Of a stretch of DNA of 64,000 bases, positions 11,327 to 23,251 are shown one piece after another. The notes beneath the pieces are model-generated. The model was given only the letters and a program-made list of their open reading frames with translations, did no database searches and was not told where the DNA came from. The translations under genes and the position numbers were made by a program. Location of the stretch: assembly GCA_024362935.1 (NCBI GenBank), contig JANCRA010000061.1, positions 3,038,001 to 3,102,000 of the forward strand, read 5' to 3'. Source of the stretch: Setophaga petechia (taxonomy: Eukaryota; Chordata; Aves; Passeriformes; Parulidae). Numbering within the stretch: the first letter of the stretch is position 1; every line of letters starts with the position of its first letter.

Positions 11327-12980
11327 ATTCCGGCGTTATGGGTGTCCGAGCGGCAGCTTTGGCACCAAGCATTGGCTGCGTGACAGGTCCGTCGCGTGTC
11401 CCCCATGCCTCCGCAACGGTAACACTTACAGTGGCCAGTAGATGGAGCCCGCGAGTATTTGCTGCTGCTGCCTGCAAGGGCGCGAGTGCTGCTCATACCT
11501 GACTCTGGGATGCGGCTGCCTGCTCCTTCAGTCCTATCCCTAGCTCTTTAATAGCTTCTACTAACATCGCCTGACTCCCTAAGGGCACATTTGCCATTAG
11601 TTCTAAAGCTTCTTCTATAGTCCAATTAGTTCCTAGGGTATTTAGTACATTCCTGGTAGCTTGATTGCTATTCTGGAGGGCACATTGTTTCAGTAAAGCA
11701 CCCTTCATGTAATCAGGGACTCCTGCTCGCTCCATAGCAGTGGCTGCCTTATCTATATACAATCCCAATGACTCATCTCTACCCTGCTTTATCCCCATGT
11801 ATGAGGGAACCCCGCCTGGATCTTTTATTCTATTTATAGCCTGTCACATAGCTTCTCGACATTTATCGGGACCTATTAATGCTTGCGCCTCTGTTCAAGC
11901 AAAAGCCCCTACACCCAATAGTTCATCTAAGGTTATTCCGTGTAATGGGTCACCTGGCAGCCGCACTAGTGCTACACACTCCTGGCAGAGTGCTTGCCAA
12001 TGTGCATTAAACAGAAGCTGCTGATGTTGAGTAAAGATAAGCTTCGCAATTCTTCTACAATCGGCTGGCAATAATACCTGGGTCCCCCAAATATAGTCAA
12101 GCATCTGCTTTGTAGGCTCTGCTGTGACACCGAACTGGCTAACTGTGGACCGTAACTGCGATAACAGTTTCCAATCTAACGCAGTGATCGCTGCCAGCAA
12201 TCCACCCCGTTCCGGAGGAGTAAACACCACCGGGCAGACAACTTCCATGGCTGCTGCCATAGCCTCACTATCCCCCGAATCCATTATCTCTTTTGCTACC
12301 GCTGCCCATGCCTTCCTCCTCTCCTGTGCAATGGTCCCCGCTAGGGCACTCTCTGCCCCAGGGATCGGCTCATTGCTAGGAGGGGGAGATGGAGCCTCTG
12401 GCCACGGCGCAGGCGGTGCAGACGCCGCAGACGGTGCTGCTGTGGAATTTGTGAGGGATGGGGCGCTGCCTGAGGCAGAAGCCGAGGGAGGCAGAATAAC
12501 TTTGGCAGTAGCAGGGGGTAGCAGGAAGTTTGCCCAGTCCCCATAACTTTTATTCGTGACATGAGCCGCACTAGCTTGCTGCGCAGCCTTCTTTTCTACT
12601 TGATATTGTATTAACTCATTATGCACCACTCGCCATAACTTGGCTAACTTCTTTGCAGTCTTATCATCATCCAAAACTACCTCGAGCAGCTTATCCCCAA
12701 ACTTACGCCACTCACTTAATTCATGAACTGTATGAGGATTTTGGAAGAAGCCCTGTGAATACCCATAAGCTAACAACCCAGGAAGCTCTTTCTGCAAATC
12801 TATGCCCTTAACCTGCTTGCCTTTCCATATTAAATCATGAGCGCTCTTTGCAGCCTTACAGGTTTCGGCAGCACGTATCGGCCGGGTCCTCTGGTGAGTT
12901 CCCCCAGGACGCGGCACCTTCCCCTTTTTCAGCGGTGCTTTTTTGCTGTCCTGGCTGCTACGGGACCCAAACTCCTTCAC
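11173..12980 (-). pseudogene. gag: ERV-A gag remnant
   Basis: One frame runs from next to the primer site to 11895 (matrix-like N-terminus, Pro/Ala/Ser-rich linker, capsid). It resumes after in-frame TGA codons near 11895 and 11847 to cover the capsid C-terminus (11798-11493), which contains the major homology region IKQGRDESLGLYIDKA. Nucleocapsid lies in a different frame (11496-11173). It has one intact zinc knuckle (CQSCRSDTHNAGIC) and one in which the His position is Asp (CYRCGGMGDTRRTC). No ATG exists in the first frame before the capsid; the first codon available near the primer site is GTG. Confidence 0.83.
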
Positions 12981-13002
12981 CGATCCCCCGTGGTCGCTGG
13001 TA

Positions 13003-13019
13003 TCACGTACGGGTCACCA
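13003..13019 (-). other. ERV-A primer-binding site (tRNA-Trp type)
   Basis: On the minus strand TGGTGACCCGTACGTGA lies three bases after the 5' LTR CA end. It resembles the tRNA-Trp site of avian alpharetroviruses, apart from a two-base difference in the middle. Confidence 0.75.
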
Positions 13020-13022
13020 TTT

Positions 13023-13395
13023 TGCTGGGAACGGCCAAAGAAACGCGGGGCTTAACATAAACCATCAGCGAATCTCAAACTTTATTGATAGGTACATTTG
13101 TATTGGTGTTAATGAAGCTCATACATATTGCAAAGGCGAGTTCATTACTGGTTAGTTACTTATCAGCCAACTACGCCTACTTCTACATTCTTGTAGTTAT
13201 TCTATTGAAACTATTCTTCACATTTCTGCCAAAGATTTTCCTCCCTATCCTGCTGTTGCACCAAGGGCACAATGTCCTTGCCTGTTATTGGACACTGAAC
13301 ACTGGCTTCTGTACTTGCCTCCTCCTAGCTTAACCAGTGGTACTATGTCGACGTGACCCTTCCCAGATAGCCAGGTGTCCAAAAAGCTCTCCACA
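13023..13395 (-). repeat. ERV-A 5' LTR
   Basis: 373 bp with TG...CA ends, matched to the 3' LTR at 4907-5283. It contains the same AATAAA and TATA-like boxes. It lies beside a CpG-rich block at 13430-13880, so its promoter faces away from that block. Confidence 0.9.
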
Positions 13396-13401
13396 CTTAC
13401 T
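13396..13401. repeat. ERV-A target-site duplication, right copy
   Basis: CTTACT directly follows the 5' LTR edge and pairs with CTCACT at 4901-4906. A 6-bp duplication is usual for alpha/betaretrovirus-type integrases. Confidence 0.6.
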
Positions 13402-13429
13402 AGCACTGGATATTCTCACCTGCGGCTCC

Positions 13430-13880
13430 CAGTTCCCTTCACTCCACCCACGGCCAGGGTGCAGCAGCGGCTGAAGCCTTTCCCCGCCAGGAGCCGAGCC
13501 GTGCCCCGAGCCGTGCCCGTCCCGGGCTGTCCGCCCGCCGCCCCTTCCCGCCGGGATGGCCGCGGGGTGGGGAGGTGGCGGTGGCTCTGGGCTGCCTGGC
13601 GGGGCCACAGCAGCCTGACCCGGTGGCGCTCCGAGAGGAACGGGCGGCACCGGGAGCGCCAGGCCGGGGGCACCGCCGACCGGCTCTGCAGGCGGGGACA
13701 GCGGGACGCGTTCCAGGGGTTGGGACGAGCCGCGCTCGCAGCCTGAAACTCCTCCCCTGCCTCCTTTTCGGTCCCCCGGGCATCTCCCCACCCAGAGCCC
13801 CTTCCCCACTGCCGCCCGCACCGGCGGTCTTCGTGCGTGCCGCCGGTACATCTTCCCTTACCCCGCTCCTTTGTATGGCC
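13430..13880. promoter_or_regulatory. CpG-rich block (possible CpG-island promoter)
   Basis: A sharply GC- and CpG-rich stretch of about 450 bp sits in AT-rich surroundings. Long open frames on both strands are low-complexity Pro/Arg/Gly/Ala and look like composition artefacts. It could be the promoter/first exon of an unseen gene or the remnant of another element. I recognise no protein in it. Confidence 0.4.
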
Positions 13881-14029
13881 AAGGAGGGATGTTTGACAAG
13901 ACATAACTTTGGCAGTGAATCCTCGCTTTTCTTCCTTGCTCAGAAGTTACACCCTCAGGCTTGTTTGCTCCGTAATTCCTCTCAAAGAGGCAGTGTTCTA
14001 GCGATCTCTAGTTTCTGGAGGTTCTAAAT

Positions 14030-17000
14030 GCAAGGAAGGGAATGTGAGAAGTTGTAAATGATAGATAGGCATAGATGACAGATATTTGTCTTTCCATACA
14101 CTGGAAAGCAAAGTGCTAGCAGAACTCTAAATTAGCTTTATTTCTTACTATATGATTTAATTGTAATAGATATTTAGATTATTAGGTCAACATTAAATAC
14201 ATTTCTAGTACAGTTATGACTTTTCATGTTCTATTGAAGATAAAAAAAAAACCATGCTGGTTTTAAGGAAATACCTCCTTCACAACACTGATTTCAAAAG
14301 ACAGTTGCTGACCTTTTTTTTAGATGCCTCTTCATAGGGAAGATTTTTTTGTTATTTAACCACTACCTTAAATTATCCACTCTCTTATGGAGGAATCTTT
14401 TAGGTGTCTTTTTCTATGGCCATAAATCTCTGGCTTCAGAGAAGCAATTCCTTTCTAAAAACATCCATCTCTCTGCTGTCACAACATGGAGCCCTGTAGC
14501 CTGCATTTTCCTCTCTGTGCTGCACTCCCAAATAATTCTGTCACGTTGGGGTGAGATACAGAGGAACCTGCTCCTGTTATCCTCAGTCTACCTTTGGTGC
14601 AGGTGTGTATTTCCAGAGTGCATCGTCCCCCAAGCTCTGTGTTACTCTGAATCTGAAGTTTTCTTCATAGGACTGACTGTAAGGGACCTTTTTGAGTGAG
14701 CTAGAATTTTGCCTTTCATCTGCCTCAAGACTTTTGAGTTGTGCTTCCTCTTTGCATCTGAAATATAAAAACTCATGTATTTTGAGTTTGTTTCACCCTT
14801 CATGCCTTGTAACATAAATGACAGAAAGAATATAAAAGAATAATCCTCGTTATTTTTTTACCTCATTTTAGTTAAACTGATGGACCATATTTTAATGTGA
14901 CTTTTTAGATATCATACTACCAGAGGTATCATGTACCTCATGTAGCAATCTGAAGCCCATAAAGTTTCCTGGCTTCTGAATATGTGTAGAATGCGATACC
15001 CACAGTAAATTAAAAGTTTAAGGGAGGCCTTCCAGCTAAACCAAGGAGACATGAAAACAATAAAAGGTAACAATAGAAGACACTTTCTAGTCTTGAAATG
15101 GTATCATTGTATCAGAAGCTGTTGCATGTTTTCTTTCTTGAAAAACTTTTTTTTTTTTAATCCTGGCTGATTGAAAGCTGGAGATCATGATCATAAAATT
15201 ATTAGTTCTCAGATGGTGCAATTTAGAATTTAATCTTGGCTTCACAAAGTGGAGAATTCTTTTCATTATTTGACTGCTGTGAGCACATATGACAGTCAAA
15301 CTTAGGCATGTGTGTGAAAAGATGCTCCCTCTCCATGTTCGAGTTGAGTATAATGCATCATAAGCAGAGTAAAGTTATCTTTTTATCTCCTTTTAAAAAC
15401 ACAGTGTGAGTGTGGCACTAAGAATAAGTGCATTTTGTTGTTCTGTTGTTCTTTCTGCCTGAGAATAATTTCACTTAATCTATATTAACATATCTTAGCT
15501 AGTGAAAACTTTTGTAATGTTATTATCTTACAATAGAAAGCATTACAAGTGTTTTTTAAACTACAGATTTTCACACTAGTTAAAAAGAAATAACTTTATT
15601 CTGTTTAATTTCCTGAAACAGTAACTTTTAAGGAGTAGTTTTCCTCTGCTGTAATTGTCTGTAATTTTTTTTTTAAATATTAATGGTGTTTCACCTCAAA
15701 GGTATAATGTTATTCCTCAATAGTGTTATGCTTTTGCAATACCCTTCTGGCTGCACTGCCAGTCCTCTATGTGAAGTTACTTTGCTCATTGTCTAACCCA
15801 AACCTATAACTGCCCCAAAGCCATAGTGATTTGTGATACAAGCCTATTTCTAAAATACAACACAATAATAACAAGCAATATTTTTCAGTACTTTCTGTTA
15901 ATATTTTGTTGGCATTTTAAAAATGCAACTCTGTGATATCTTTCATTCTGTCTCTTCTCATGCTTTACACTTCCAGAATTTAAAAAAAGAAAAATATAGG
16001 AAGATATATAGAATGTATTGGGAGAGAAAGGGGTGGGAGTTGCCTCCAAAAGAAACCTAACATGGACACTTGTAACAAACCCAGTTTTATTGATATCTCA
16101 TGGAACAATTTCTATTTATTTCAGCTGGATTAACTAAGGTCTCCCATGGAGGAAAGGAAAAGCTCTTGAATGTATAGGACATGCTTTTTGCTTCAATATT
16201 TTATTTTCAGTAATAAATGGAGGGGTTTGCAATAGCTTAGTAAAATCTTTGTGCAAAGTTCTAGAAAAAAAGCAATACAGCAGTGTCACGTAGGGTCAAG
16301 AACTCTGCAATAATCAGTTAAAATAAAAAGTTGAGGAGGGAGTTATGCTTAACAGAAAAATTGGGACTGAGGTACTCACTACTAATCTGCAAGGAAATAT
16401 AAAATCTTATATTAATAAAAATCTAATATTTCTGCATCAAACTGATCCTGGTTGAGAAAAGTTGGGTGGAGAGTTTAATTCCAATAGAAGGGGAAAAGGA
16501 TGATTGAGTTCTGTGAGTTGTACATGGACAGAAACTGCAACAATGCTAGAAACACGACTGCACAGAGGGAAACCATGCAAGACAGAATAAAGGGTTTGTG
16601 ATGGATCTCAGGCAGGGGCAGGCGGGGATGCTAAAAAAAAAATTGACAAGTGAGTACTATTAGGAATTCAATAAATAGTTGTTCTTTTGTCACATTCAAT
16701 GCCCAATGACAAGCTAATTCTATACCACTTCCCACCTGCTTTTACTTCTGTTAAAACAGCCTCACAGAACTTTACCTCATCAGATCAATTTTGGAACAGC
16801 ACTGAAAAGTACATGGAAAACCAGTTCAAGAGTCCAATATTTGTATCTGCAGGCAGTTTTTGTAGGTGGCAGCAGTCCTTGGCAATGAAAAGAGAAATGA
16901 CACTGAAATGCTGGGCGTGCAGGAACCGCAAGCAATCCAACAGGAAGGCAGGTTCTTGCAGAGAGGAGTCTGCACAAAAATGACAGTAAAGCCCAGAGAG

Positions 17001-19550
17001 GTTGTGGAGACTTCATTCTTGGAGGGTTATAAGAGCAGGCAAAGACCTGAGTGACCTGGCCTGCCCTTGTCGCTCATCCTGCTCTAAGGAGAAGATTCTA
17101 GTAAGTGACATTCTGAAGTCTATCCCAACCTAAAATTTTCTAAGAATCTTCCCATTGAGTTCCGATTTCCATGTTTCCCTTCCCCTGACTTCTCTCCAAG
17201 GCAGAAATCAATGTTACTGAAATTATACATAATCATATCCCAATCCACCATACAATTCCCTCAGGAATTAATTTCAAAATTTAGTTTAAATTATACATGT
17301 TGAGTCATACATCAAGATACATCTTGGAACTAGAGGACATTATAACTGCTTACAAACTAAACTACAAATACACTGTATTTTCCAGAAAAACCCAGTGATT
17401 TGTTTGTTTGGGTTTTTTGCCCTTTTTCCTTATCCAAACAAAAATAGAAAGTCAGCAAAATTATGACAGAGAACCAGGACATAGAGAAGGAGAACATGGA
17501 TATAAGGAAATCTGCTCATCAGACTAAGAACTTGCAGAGGGAGCCAAACCAGATGAATAGATGAAAAGCAGGACACAATCTTCAAAATGTGAGAGAAAAA
17601 GGTGAATATTAACAAAGGCATGCCTAGAACACTTAAGGCAACAAAATTATCTCAGGAGAAAGAATTCTAAGAGCGTTGCAGAACTACACAAAATGTATTA
17701 AAAAAAACCCAATTAACTTGTAGACTTGCACTATCTTTTTTGAGGAACCACTACCACTCTGCCTTCAGGAGAGATTTCATTCCCTTCTCCAGACCCAGAT
17801 TCAGCTGCTGCCTAGAAGTGCTCAAAGACAAGGGATCCACAGAAAAGGAGAGCTCGCTGTTATGTCCCATTTGTCTGCCTCTTTATACCCCTTCCAATTT
17901 TAATGACAGCGCAAAAGAGCTTTGAAAAAATGAACACAATATTCCTTAAATTAACACTGTAAATACAGTTGTTTACATTTGTGTAACTTAGAAATAACAC
18001 TATTTTTCTTCAATGACAAAAATACTTTGATTCAGTTCTATTAGTAAAAGGTCACTTCTGAAGACTTACTGTTTGTATCAGTGAGTTTATTTCACATCTA
18101 AGACTGTAAGAAAATCCACTTTCATATTCATTTTGTCCTGCTAGTAATAAAAAGTATTTGGTATTTTAGAAAAATCAACATCCTTGTGGAAGATTTGTAA
18201 AGAGAATGACCTTGTTAAGTAACTTCTAAGTTTATTATGGAGGAAGATGGACCAGTTAAGAGATCTAACCAGGCTGACTGCTGGCTAAAGCTCCACAGCA
18301 TTTTCTCAACCAACTGGACTAAGTTTGGGTGAATGGAACAAGGAAAAAGGCACAGAGAGAAAATTTTATCATCAGCATCCACACACTGGTAAAATACATA
18401 AAAAATTAAAGGCAGAGCAAGTCTTCAAATTGCACTGTAATGAACAGCACATACATTTTCTTCAGTGACTGCAGACCAATCCATAACCATGCATATTCCC
18501 ATAAACACCTCTGATGATCATAACCCTCTCACATAGTAGCAACTTTTAGCAGGTCGGAGCAAGCAGCTCCCCAAGAATAAGCGCAAGATGTAAGGCTTTA
18601 CTTTAAGAAACAGACACCACCATAAGCAACTGGAAAACTTTTATTTAAGCAACAAGGTAAAATTAAAACCTATTTTACCAAGCAGACTTTCTGCAGGAAG
18701 ACTCAAACAGCAGTGACACAAATAGCAGAACCAAGGAGCAAAAACTGTAGGAAGTGACAGCCTTCTCCAAACTTGCTTCTACTTTGTGTAAGTAACTGCA
18801 AAATCAGCACCCAAAAAACCCCTCAGTAATATGCCAATGTCCATCACAAAGCCATTTTTGTTAGTAAAAGTAATTCCCCAACTCTCAAAGTGCATGTTAG
18901 ATATCATGCATCTCTCTCACCTACCTGGTATGCTTGCACAGAAGCACTGCTACTAGCCTACATCAAGAAGAGAACAATGTCACTATTAACACCTTGGACG
19001 TGTTATTACCTTGGAGTTATTAACACCTTGGAGCCATAGTCTGTGGAACTGCCATCATGGACTTCAGACACTGGTGAGGTGTTGGTATCTGAACTACTTA
19101 TTTATCTTCTTTGGTTTCATGTCTCTTACCACTAGAGGTACAGCACATGCACTCAGCGAGGACTGTCATGTAAAAATGTAGGAAAGGAAGACTTCCTCGC
19201 TTTCCAGGTTATCCAAAGATGTTCTGGGCCCAGAGGTGTCTACATCTTCCCCTCTTTAGTCTGTCTGAGTCCCTGGGAGACCTTCACAGATAATATTTTA
19301 CAGTGAACAGTGCAGCACTCTATGTCTGCCTTAGGACTCTCACGAACACAGATGCACAGAAGGTGCACAATCAACAGTGGGCACATTCCAAGTTTCAGAG
19401 GCATAAACACTGTGGTTTACTGATCATTGAGACAGAATAAGGGTCATAAACTATCCTTGATAAATACACTGATATGAGAAAGGACAAGCAGTAGAATCCC
19501 TTGGACTAAAAGTTACCTGACAGGCACCCTATTGTATTTGCTGAGACCCT
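14030..19550. other. AT-rich intergenic or intronic DNA
   Basis: 5.5 kb without a convincing coding exon, repeat end or RNA gene. Open frames are short and not recognisable. Confidence 0.45.
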
Positions 19551-19943
19551 TGTGGCAGGAAGGAATGATAAATCTGACTCCATGTTCTCAGAAGGCTAAT
19601 TTATTATTTTATGATACTATATTATATTAAAGAATGCTATACTATACTAAAGAATACAGAAAGGATACTTACAAAAGGCTAAAAAGATAATAATGAAAAC
19701 TCGTGAGCCTTTCCAGAGTCCCAACACAGCTTTGCACTTATTGGCCACTGAGTCAAAACACTCACAGCAGAAACCAATGAAACAATCACCTGTGGTAAAC
19801 AATCTCCAAACACATTCCACATGAGCAAAACAGAGGAGAAGCAAATGTGATAAGAATTTGTTTTCCTTTTTCTCTGAGGCTTCTCAGCTTCCCAGGAGAA
19901 AAACCCTGGGTGAAGGGATTTTTCAGAAAATGTGAATGTCACA
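19551..19943 (-). mobile_element. Solo LTR, family LTR-T
   Basis: On the minus strand it starts TGTGACATTC, followed by a GAAAAATCC...GGGTTTTTCTCC hairpin-like start, and ends near TTCCTGCCA. It shares its layout (start hairpin, GTGATTGGT/TTTCATTGG box, AATAATAAAT near the end, GGAGTCAGA...TCATC tail) with copies at 49999-50675 and 54147-54540. A clean target duplication was not found. Confidence 0.65.
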
Positions 19944-20779
19944 TCACCCCTGTGGAGAAGGAGCTGGGTACAGCCCATCAACCATCCCAAGATACACACG
20001 GCAAGTCTCCTCTGACCCCCTCCCCTCCCATGCTGTATTTATAGTTTTCTTGGGCGGTAGGGAAAAGTTCCAGCTGATGTAATTTTATGATTAAATGGAG
20101 ACTGAGTGATTTTAGTTCACACATGTAAAGCATGTAGAGGTTTTACCTTATTTTCATATGCAGGTATGAAAAGTTTTTTGTATTTTCAAGGCAATAAAAC
20201 AAAATTCAGCTTTTGGTGACTGGTTGGGCCCTTCCTTGGCTTAGCTCCCATTGGCTGCATTGCTATAAACAGAGCATGGCCACAACACCTCCATGTCACT
20301 CCATCCTTTGTTTCCTGCTTCTCTCAGAACAGCACACCAGGCTCCCTCAGTGTCCCTGCTCCTGGGGCAGCAGACTTCTTGTTTCTGTTCAAGTACTGCC
20401 GCCATGGACTTCTCTTTGCTCAGGTTTGTCTTTTAATATTTCTCCACAAGGATTGAAATAAAATGTTAGTTTATGGCACCTGTACTCTAAAGCTACAGAA
20501 AATGTATGTGAAGACTGCACCACGACCAGATGGCATTGTTGTGTGGGCAGTGACAACAGTCAAAATGCATCTTCTATTTGCAGTGGTGAGAGAATATACC
20601 TCCACAAGATGTGTACATGCAAAGTATCTTACCTGGAGATTCTCTAAGAATGCACACTATTCAACATAAACATAATCCAAAAAAAGAAAATAACCAGTTC
20701 TCTTCTGACCAGAAAGCACAGAACAGGCTACAAGCATGCTAGGAGGCACCAAAATTTCACTCCACTTTATAAGAGAATA

Positions 20780-20942
20780 GTCCCCATCCAAAAGAATCAC
20801 ATTAGCACCACACTGGAGGTCTTCAAAAGCCTCTGGACACAACCTTGAGTAATGTGCTCTACAAGACTGCTTAAAGCAGGGAGGCTGGACTTGATGACAT
20901 CCAGTGATCCCTTCCAACCTCACCCATTCTGTGATTCCGAGA
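20780..20942 (+). repeat. CR1 retrotransposon 3' tail
   Basis: A typical avian CR1 end: GGAGGCTGGACTTGATGACA...GATCCCTTCCAACCTCACCC, ending ATTCTGTGATTCCG. 5'-truncated. Confidence 0.85.
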
Positions 20943-21046
20943 TAATAAACGGCAAGTCCAAATCCCTTCTCACAGTTCTTGTTACATTATTTTCCTATTG
21001 CTTTAAAACCATGTTGTTAACATTGCTCTCATGCTCACAACTGCAT

Positions 21047-21062
21047 GAGAAAGAGGGGGGAA
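21047..21062 (+). other. Polypurine tract before LTR
   Basis: GAGAAAGAGGGGGGAA directly abuts the TGTTGGGG start of the next LTR, marking it as the 3' end of a retrovirus-like element. Confidence 0.6.
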
Positions 21063-21737
21063 TGTTGGGGTAAATGAAACAGGAAAGCCTTATAAATATG
21101 ATTGCCTGGCAAAAAATTTTGAGAATATAGAAACTATAAGCGAGATTGAAATGAAAGCAAGTTTTGAGATCCCTTAGTTACTGAACAACTGGAAAACAAT
21201 GGTATGGCCAGCTGAAGGTAATCCCCTTTTGATGAGACAAGACCCTCTCCTTGCAGACAGGTGCAAGGGTCAAAGCAGACCCTACAGCTTGGCAGAAGGG
21301 GCCCAAAGAGGAGTTTTTAGGGTTTAAAATGTAACACAGTATGGTAATGTAGTGATTCTTATAGGTTGTATGGAAATGCTATAGGATTTGTATATTGTAC
21401 TAGATTGGTTAGTGAGAATCAGAATATTCAACACAGAAGATGATTTATTGTATTGTAACAGGAACTTCGAGCACTCCTTTTCTTCCCTTCCTTTCTCTTC
21501 TCTTTGCTCTTTCCACTGCATTTTCCACTTCTTCCCACACTCTTAGTTCTCACCCCTTTTACTCTCTTACGTTCTACCCCTCTCTTCTCTCAGGCCTGCT
21601 CCGAGCTGTGGCTGGCAGCTCCCAGCAGGGCCCCGCACCCACGGCCTTTGCAATAAACCCCAAGTTCCACGAGCTGGCTGCAGAGATCTCTTGTCTCCTT
21701 TTGTCCCAACCGTGCAACCCCTGCACCCGTACCGACA
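21063..21737 (+). mobile_element. LTR (probably a 3' LTR) of another ERV family
   Basis: About 675 bp, starting TGTTGGGGTA and ending TACCGACA. It contains a pyrimidine-rich tract (21477-21600), a GC-rich 3' part and a GCAATAAACC poly(A) signal near 21650. The purine tract just upstream suggests an attached internal end rather than a solo LTR, but I recognise no coding sequence upstream, only a CR1 tail. Confidence 0.65.
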
Positions 21738-21843
21738 GGGGAAGACACAGCAAAACATGAAGAGTAGCTTTTTTAGGCATCTCCTCAGTATTTATCTATA
21801 TTACTTTGCATAATGTCAAGTGTTTTCTGGATGCTGAGGTTAG

Positions 21844-21849
21844 TTTATT
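21844..21849 (-). terminator. Candidate poly(A) signal of the FN3K-family pseudogene
   Basis: AATAAA on the minus strand, about 240 bases beyond the last in-frame stop of the kinase-like exon 6. Confidence 0.4.
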
Positions 21850-22084
21850 CACTATGCAAATAAAGAAGTTCCTTCTGCAGGTATTTCCATGATAAAGCTA
21901 TTCCCAACAATCCTTAGAGGTACCTACTTGGTACTCAGTAGGACTCACTAATTCTAAGGTCCTCAGCTGAGCAAGAAGGTCAAGGATCTCACAGGGGTTT
22001 TTTTAACATCACTACACCTTCAGCTGCACTAGCAAGTCTGGGGTTTCCCAAACAACACAAGAAGTACTTGGCTTAAGCAGCAAC

Positions 22085-22422
22085 TTACTTTACAAGGTTT
22101 CTCATAATATTTACAGAAGACCCTCTGTACCCTGAACCAAAATGGTTCCACTGGTTCATGTAGTGAAAAAGCTGATAAAGCTTCAGCTGTTTCTAAACCC
22201 TGCGGCTCTGGGGATTTTACTGTGACAATCAGAATAAAAAGAACTGCTGAAGCCACCATACATCCCAGCTATTGCAAGATCATACTCTGAATGGCTGTAG
22301 AAAGAAGCTGGATCAAGGATAATCGGGCTAGAATCATCCTCAGCTACATTTCCTCCCCAGAGATCCCCATGCAGGAGAGAAGGAACGATTTCTACACCAC
22401 AGAACAAACTGGGTATCTTCAG
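22085..22422 (-). pseudogene. FN3K-like exon 6 (catalytic and C-terminal)
   Basis: The acceptor CCCCCCTGCAG precedes [14 protein letters not shown]. The kinase-type HGD and DPA motifs are intact. The frame terminates as GFRNS-stop at about 22190 because one base is missing; in the neighbouring frame the family's C-terminus ([20 protein letters not shown]) reads cleanly to the stop at 22085. Confidence 0.88.
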
Positions 22423-23128
22423 CTGCAGGGGGGAAAAGCAAGACATGTAAATTACTACCATCATTCACCTTAAAATGTAGAGGTTTATCTGCATACTTTG
22501 AACTTTTAAAAAGTCAATTAAATAAATCTGTAACTTCAAACAGCACAGGATCAAGTTAACAGAGATGCTGAGCAAATCCAGGGGATTCCTGTTTTTCATA
22601 AAAGCTAGCAGCAGAACAGTAAGTCAAATCTCTTTTAGGAAGACAGTACAGAATTTAAAACTGCATTTGGTGCTGTAATATTGACCAGATTCAATAATAA
22701 CAACTACCAACACTTTGGCATTAAAGGCTCAGGTATCTCTCAGCAACCCTGAGGAAATACCCAAAGAGCAGTCACTTAACCAGATGCAAACAGAAAATCA
22801 ACAATGTGCAGAACAGCCCTGCTTATGTATGTATCTCATCATGAAAATGTTCCAGGGAGTGAGAAATATGATTTCCATCTGTAAGATTTCCCAAATAATT
22901 AGGCAAAGTGCTGGCACTTTGGAATTCATTCTGGAATGTTAGCACGTGGTGATGTGGCAAAAGCCATTACCCCTTAGAATAAAGGGCATTTGATCCCTAA
23001 AAACGGAAGTCTCCTACCGACAGAACCTGGTGCACACCAACAAACAGGAACTCTGTTTCAAGAAAATAAAATCTAGATAACTGATACCCAGCTGTCACTG
23101 TAATGAGAACTGAGAAAATTGCTTGTGC

Positions 23129-23251
23129 CTGAAGCTGTGCCCAAAGTTCCCTTGCTTCCCTGTCTCCTGAGCTCCTTTCAGTCAGGTCCATCTGGGGCTG
23201 GATCCTTTGCCTGGCAAAGAAACTCACCCAGTCACTGCACCAGTTGTTCAC
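23129..23251 (-). pseudogene. FN3K-like exon 5
   Basis: 123 bp, 41 codons from [12 protein letters not shown] to RELWAQLQ, without a stop. The acceptor is CTTCAG; the donor is GC (GCACAAG). Confidence 0.85.

Larger units (their letters stand above)
4907..13395 (-). mobile_element. ERV-A: full-length endogenous retrovirus, betaretrovirus-like with alpharetrovirus-like env
   Basis: Read on the minus strand the order is 5' LTR (13023-13395), primer site, gag, dUTPase-like/protease frame, RT/RNase H, integrase, env, polypurine tract, 3' LTR (4907-5283). The ends are TG...CA. The flanking 6-mers CTCACT (4901-4906) and CTTACT (13396-13401) match at 5 of 6 bases, consistent with one integration event. 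A dUTPase-like domain fused upstream of protease is a betaretrovirus trait, while the env transmembrane subunit has the CX6CC motif and the immunosuppressive-type heptad seen in alpha/gamma-type Env. Every gene has stops or frameshifts, so it cannot encode a working virus. The two LTRs differ at roughly two to three dozen of about 375 sites by eye, so the insertion is not recent. Confidence 0.9.

Noticed and set aside
12943..13333. Short plus-strand frames in the ERV-A LTR, matching 4994-5221
   Set aside because: Similar only because the two LTRs are copies; antisense to the provirus.
13330..14027. Several overlapping long frames on both strands
   Set aside because: High GC suppresses stop codons; all are Pro/Arg/Gly/Ala-rich with no family match.
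19545..19949. Target duplication around the minus-strand LTR-T
   Set aside because: No pair of identical 5- or 6-mers at plausible edges.
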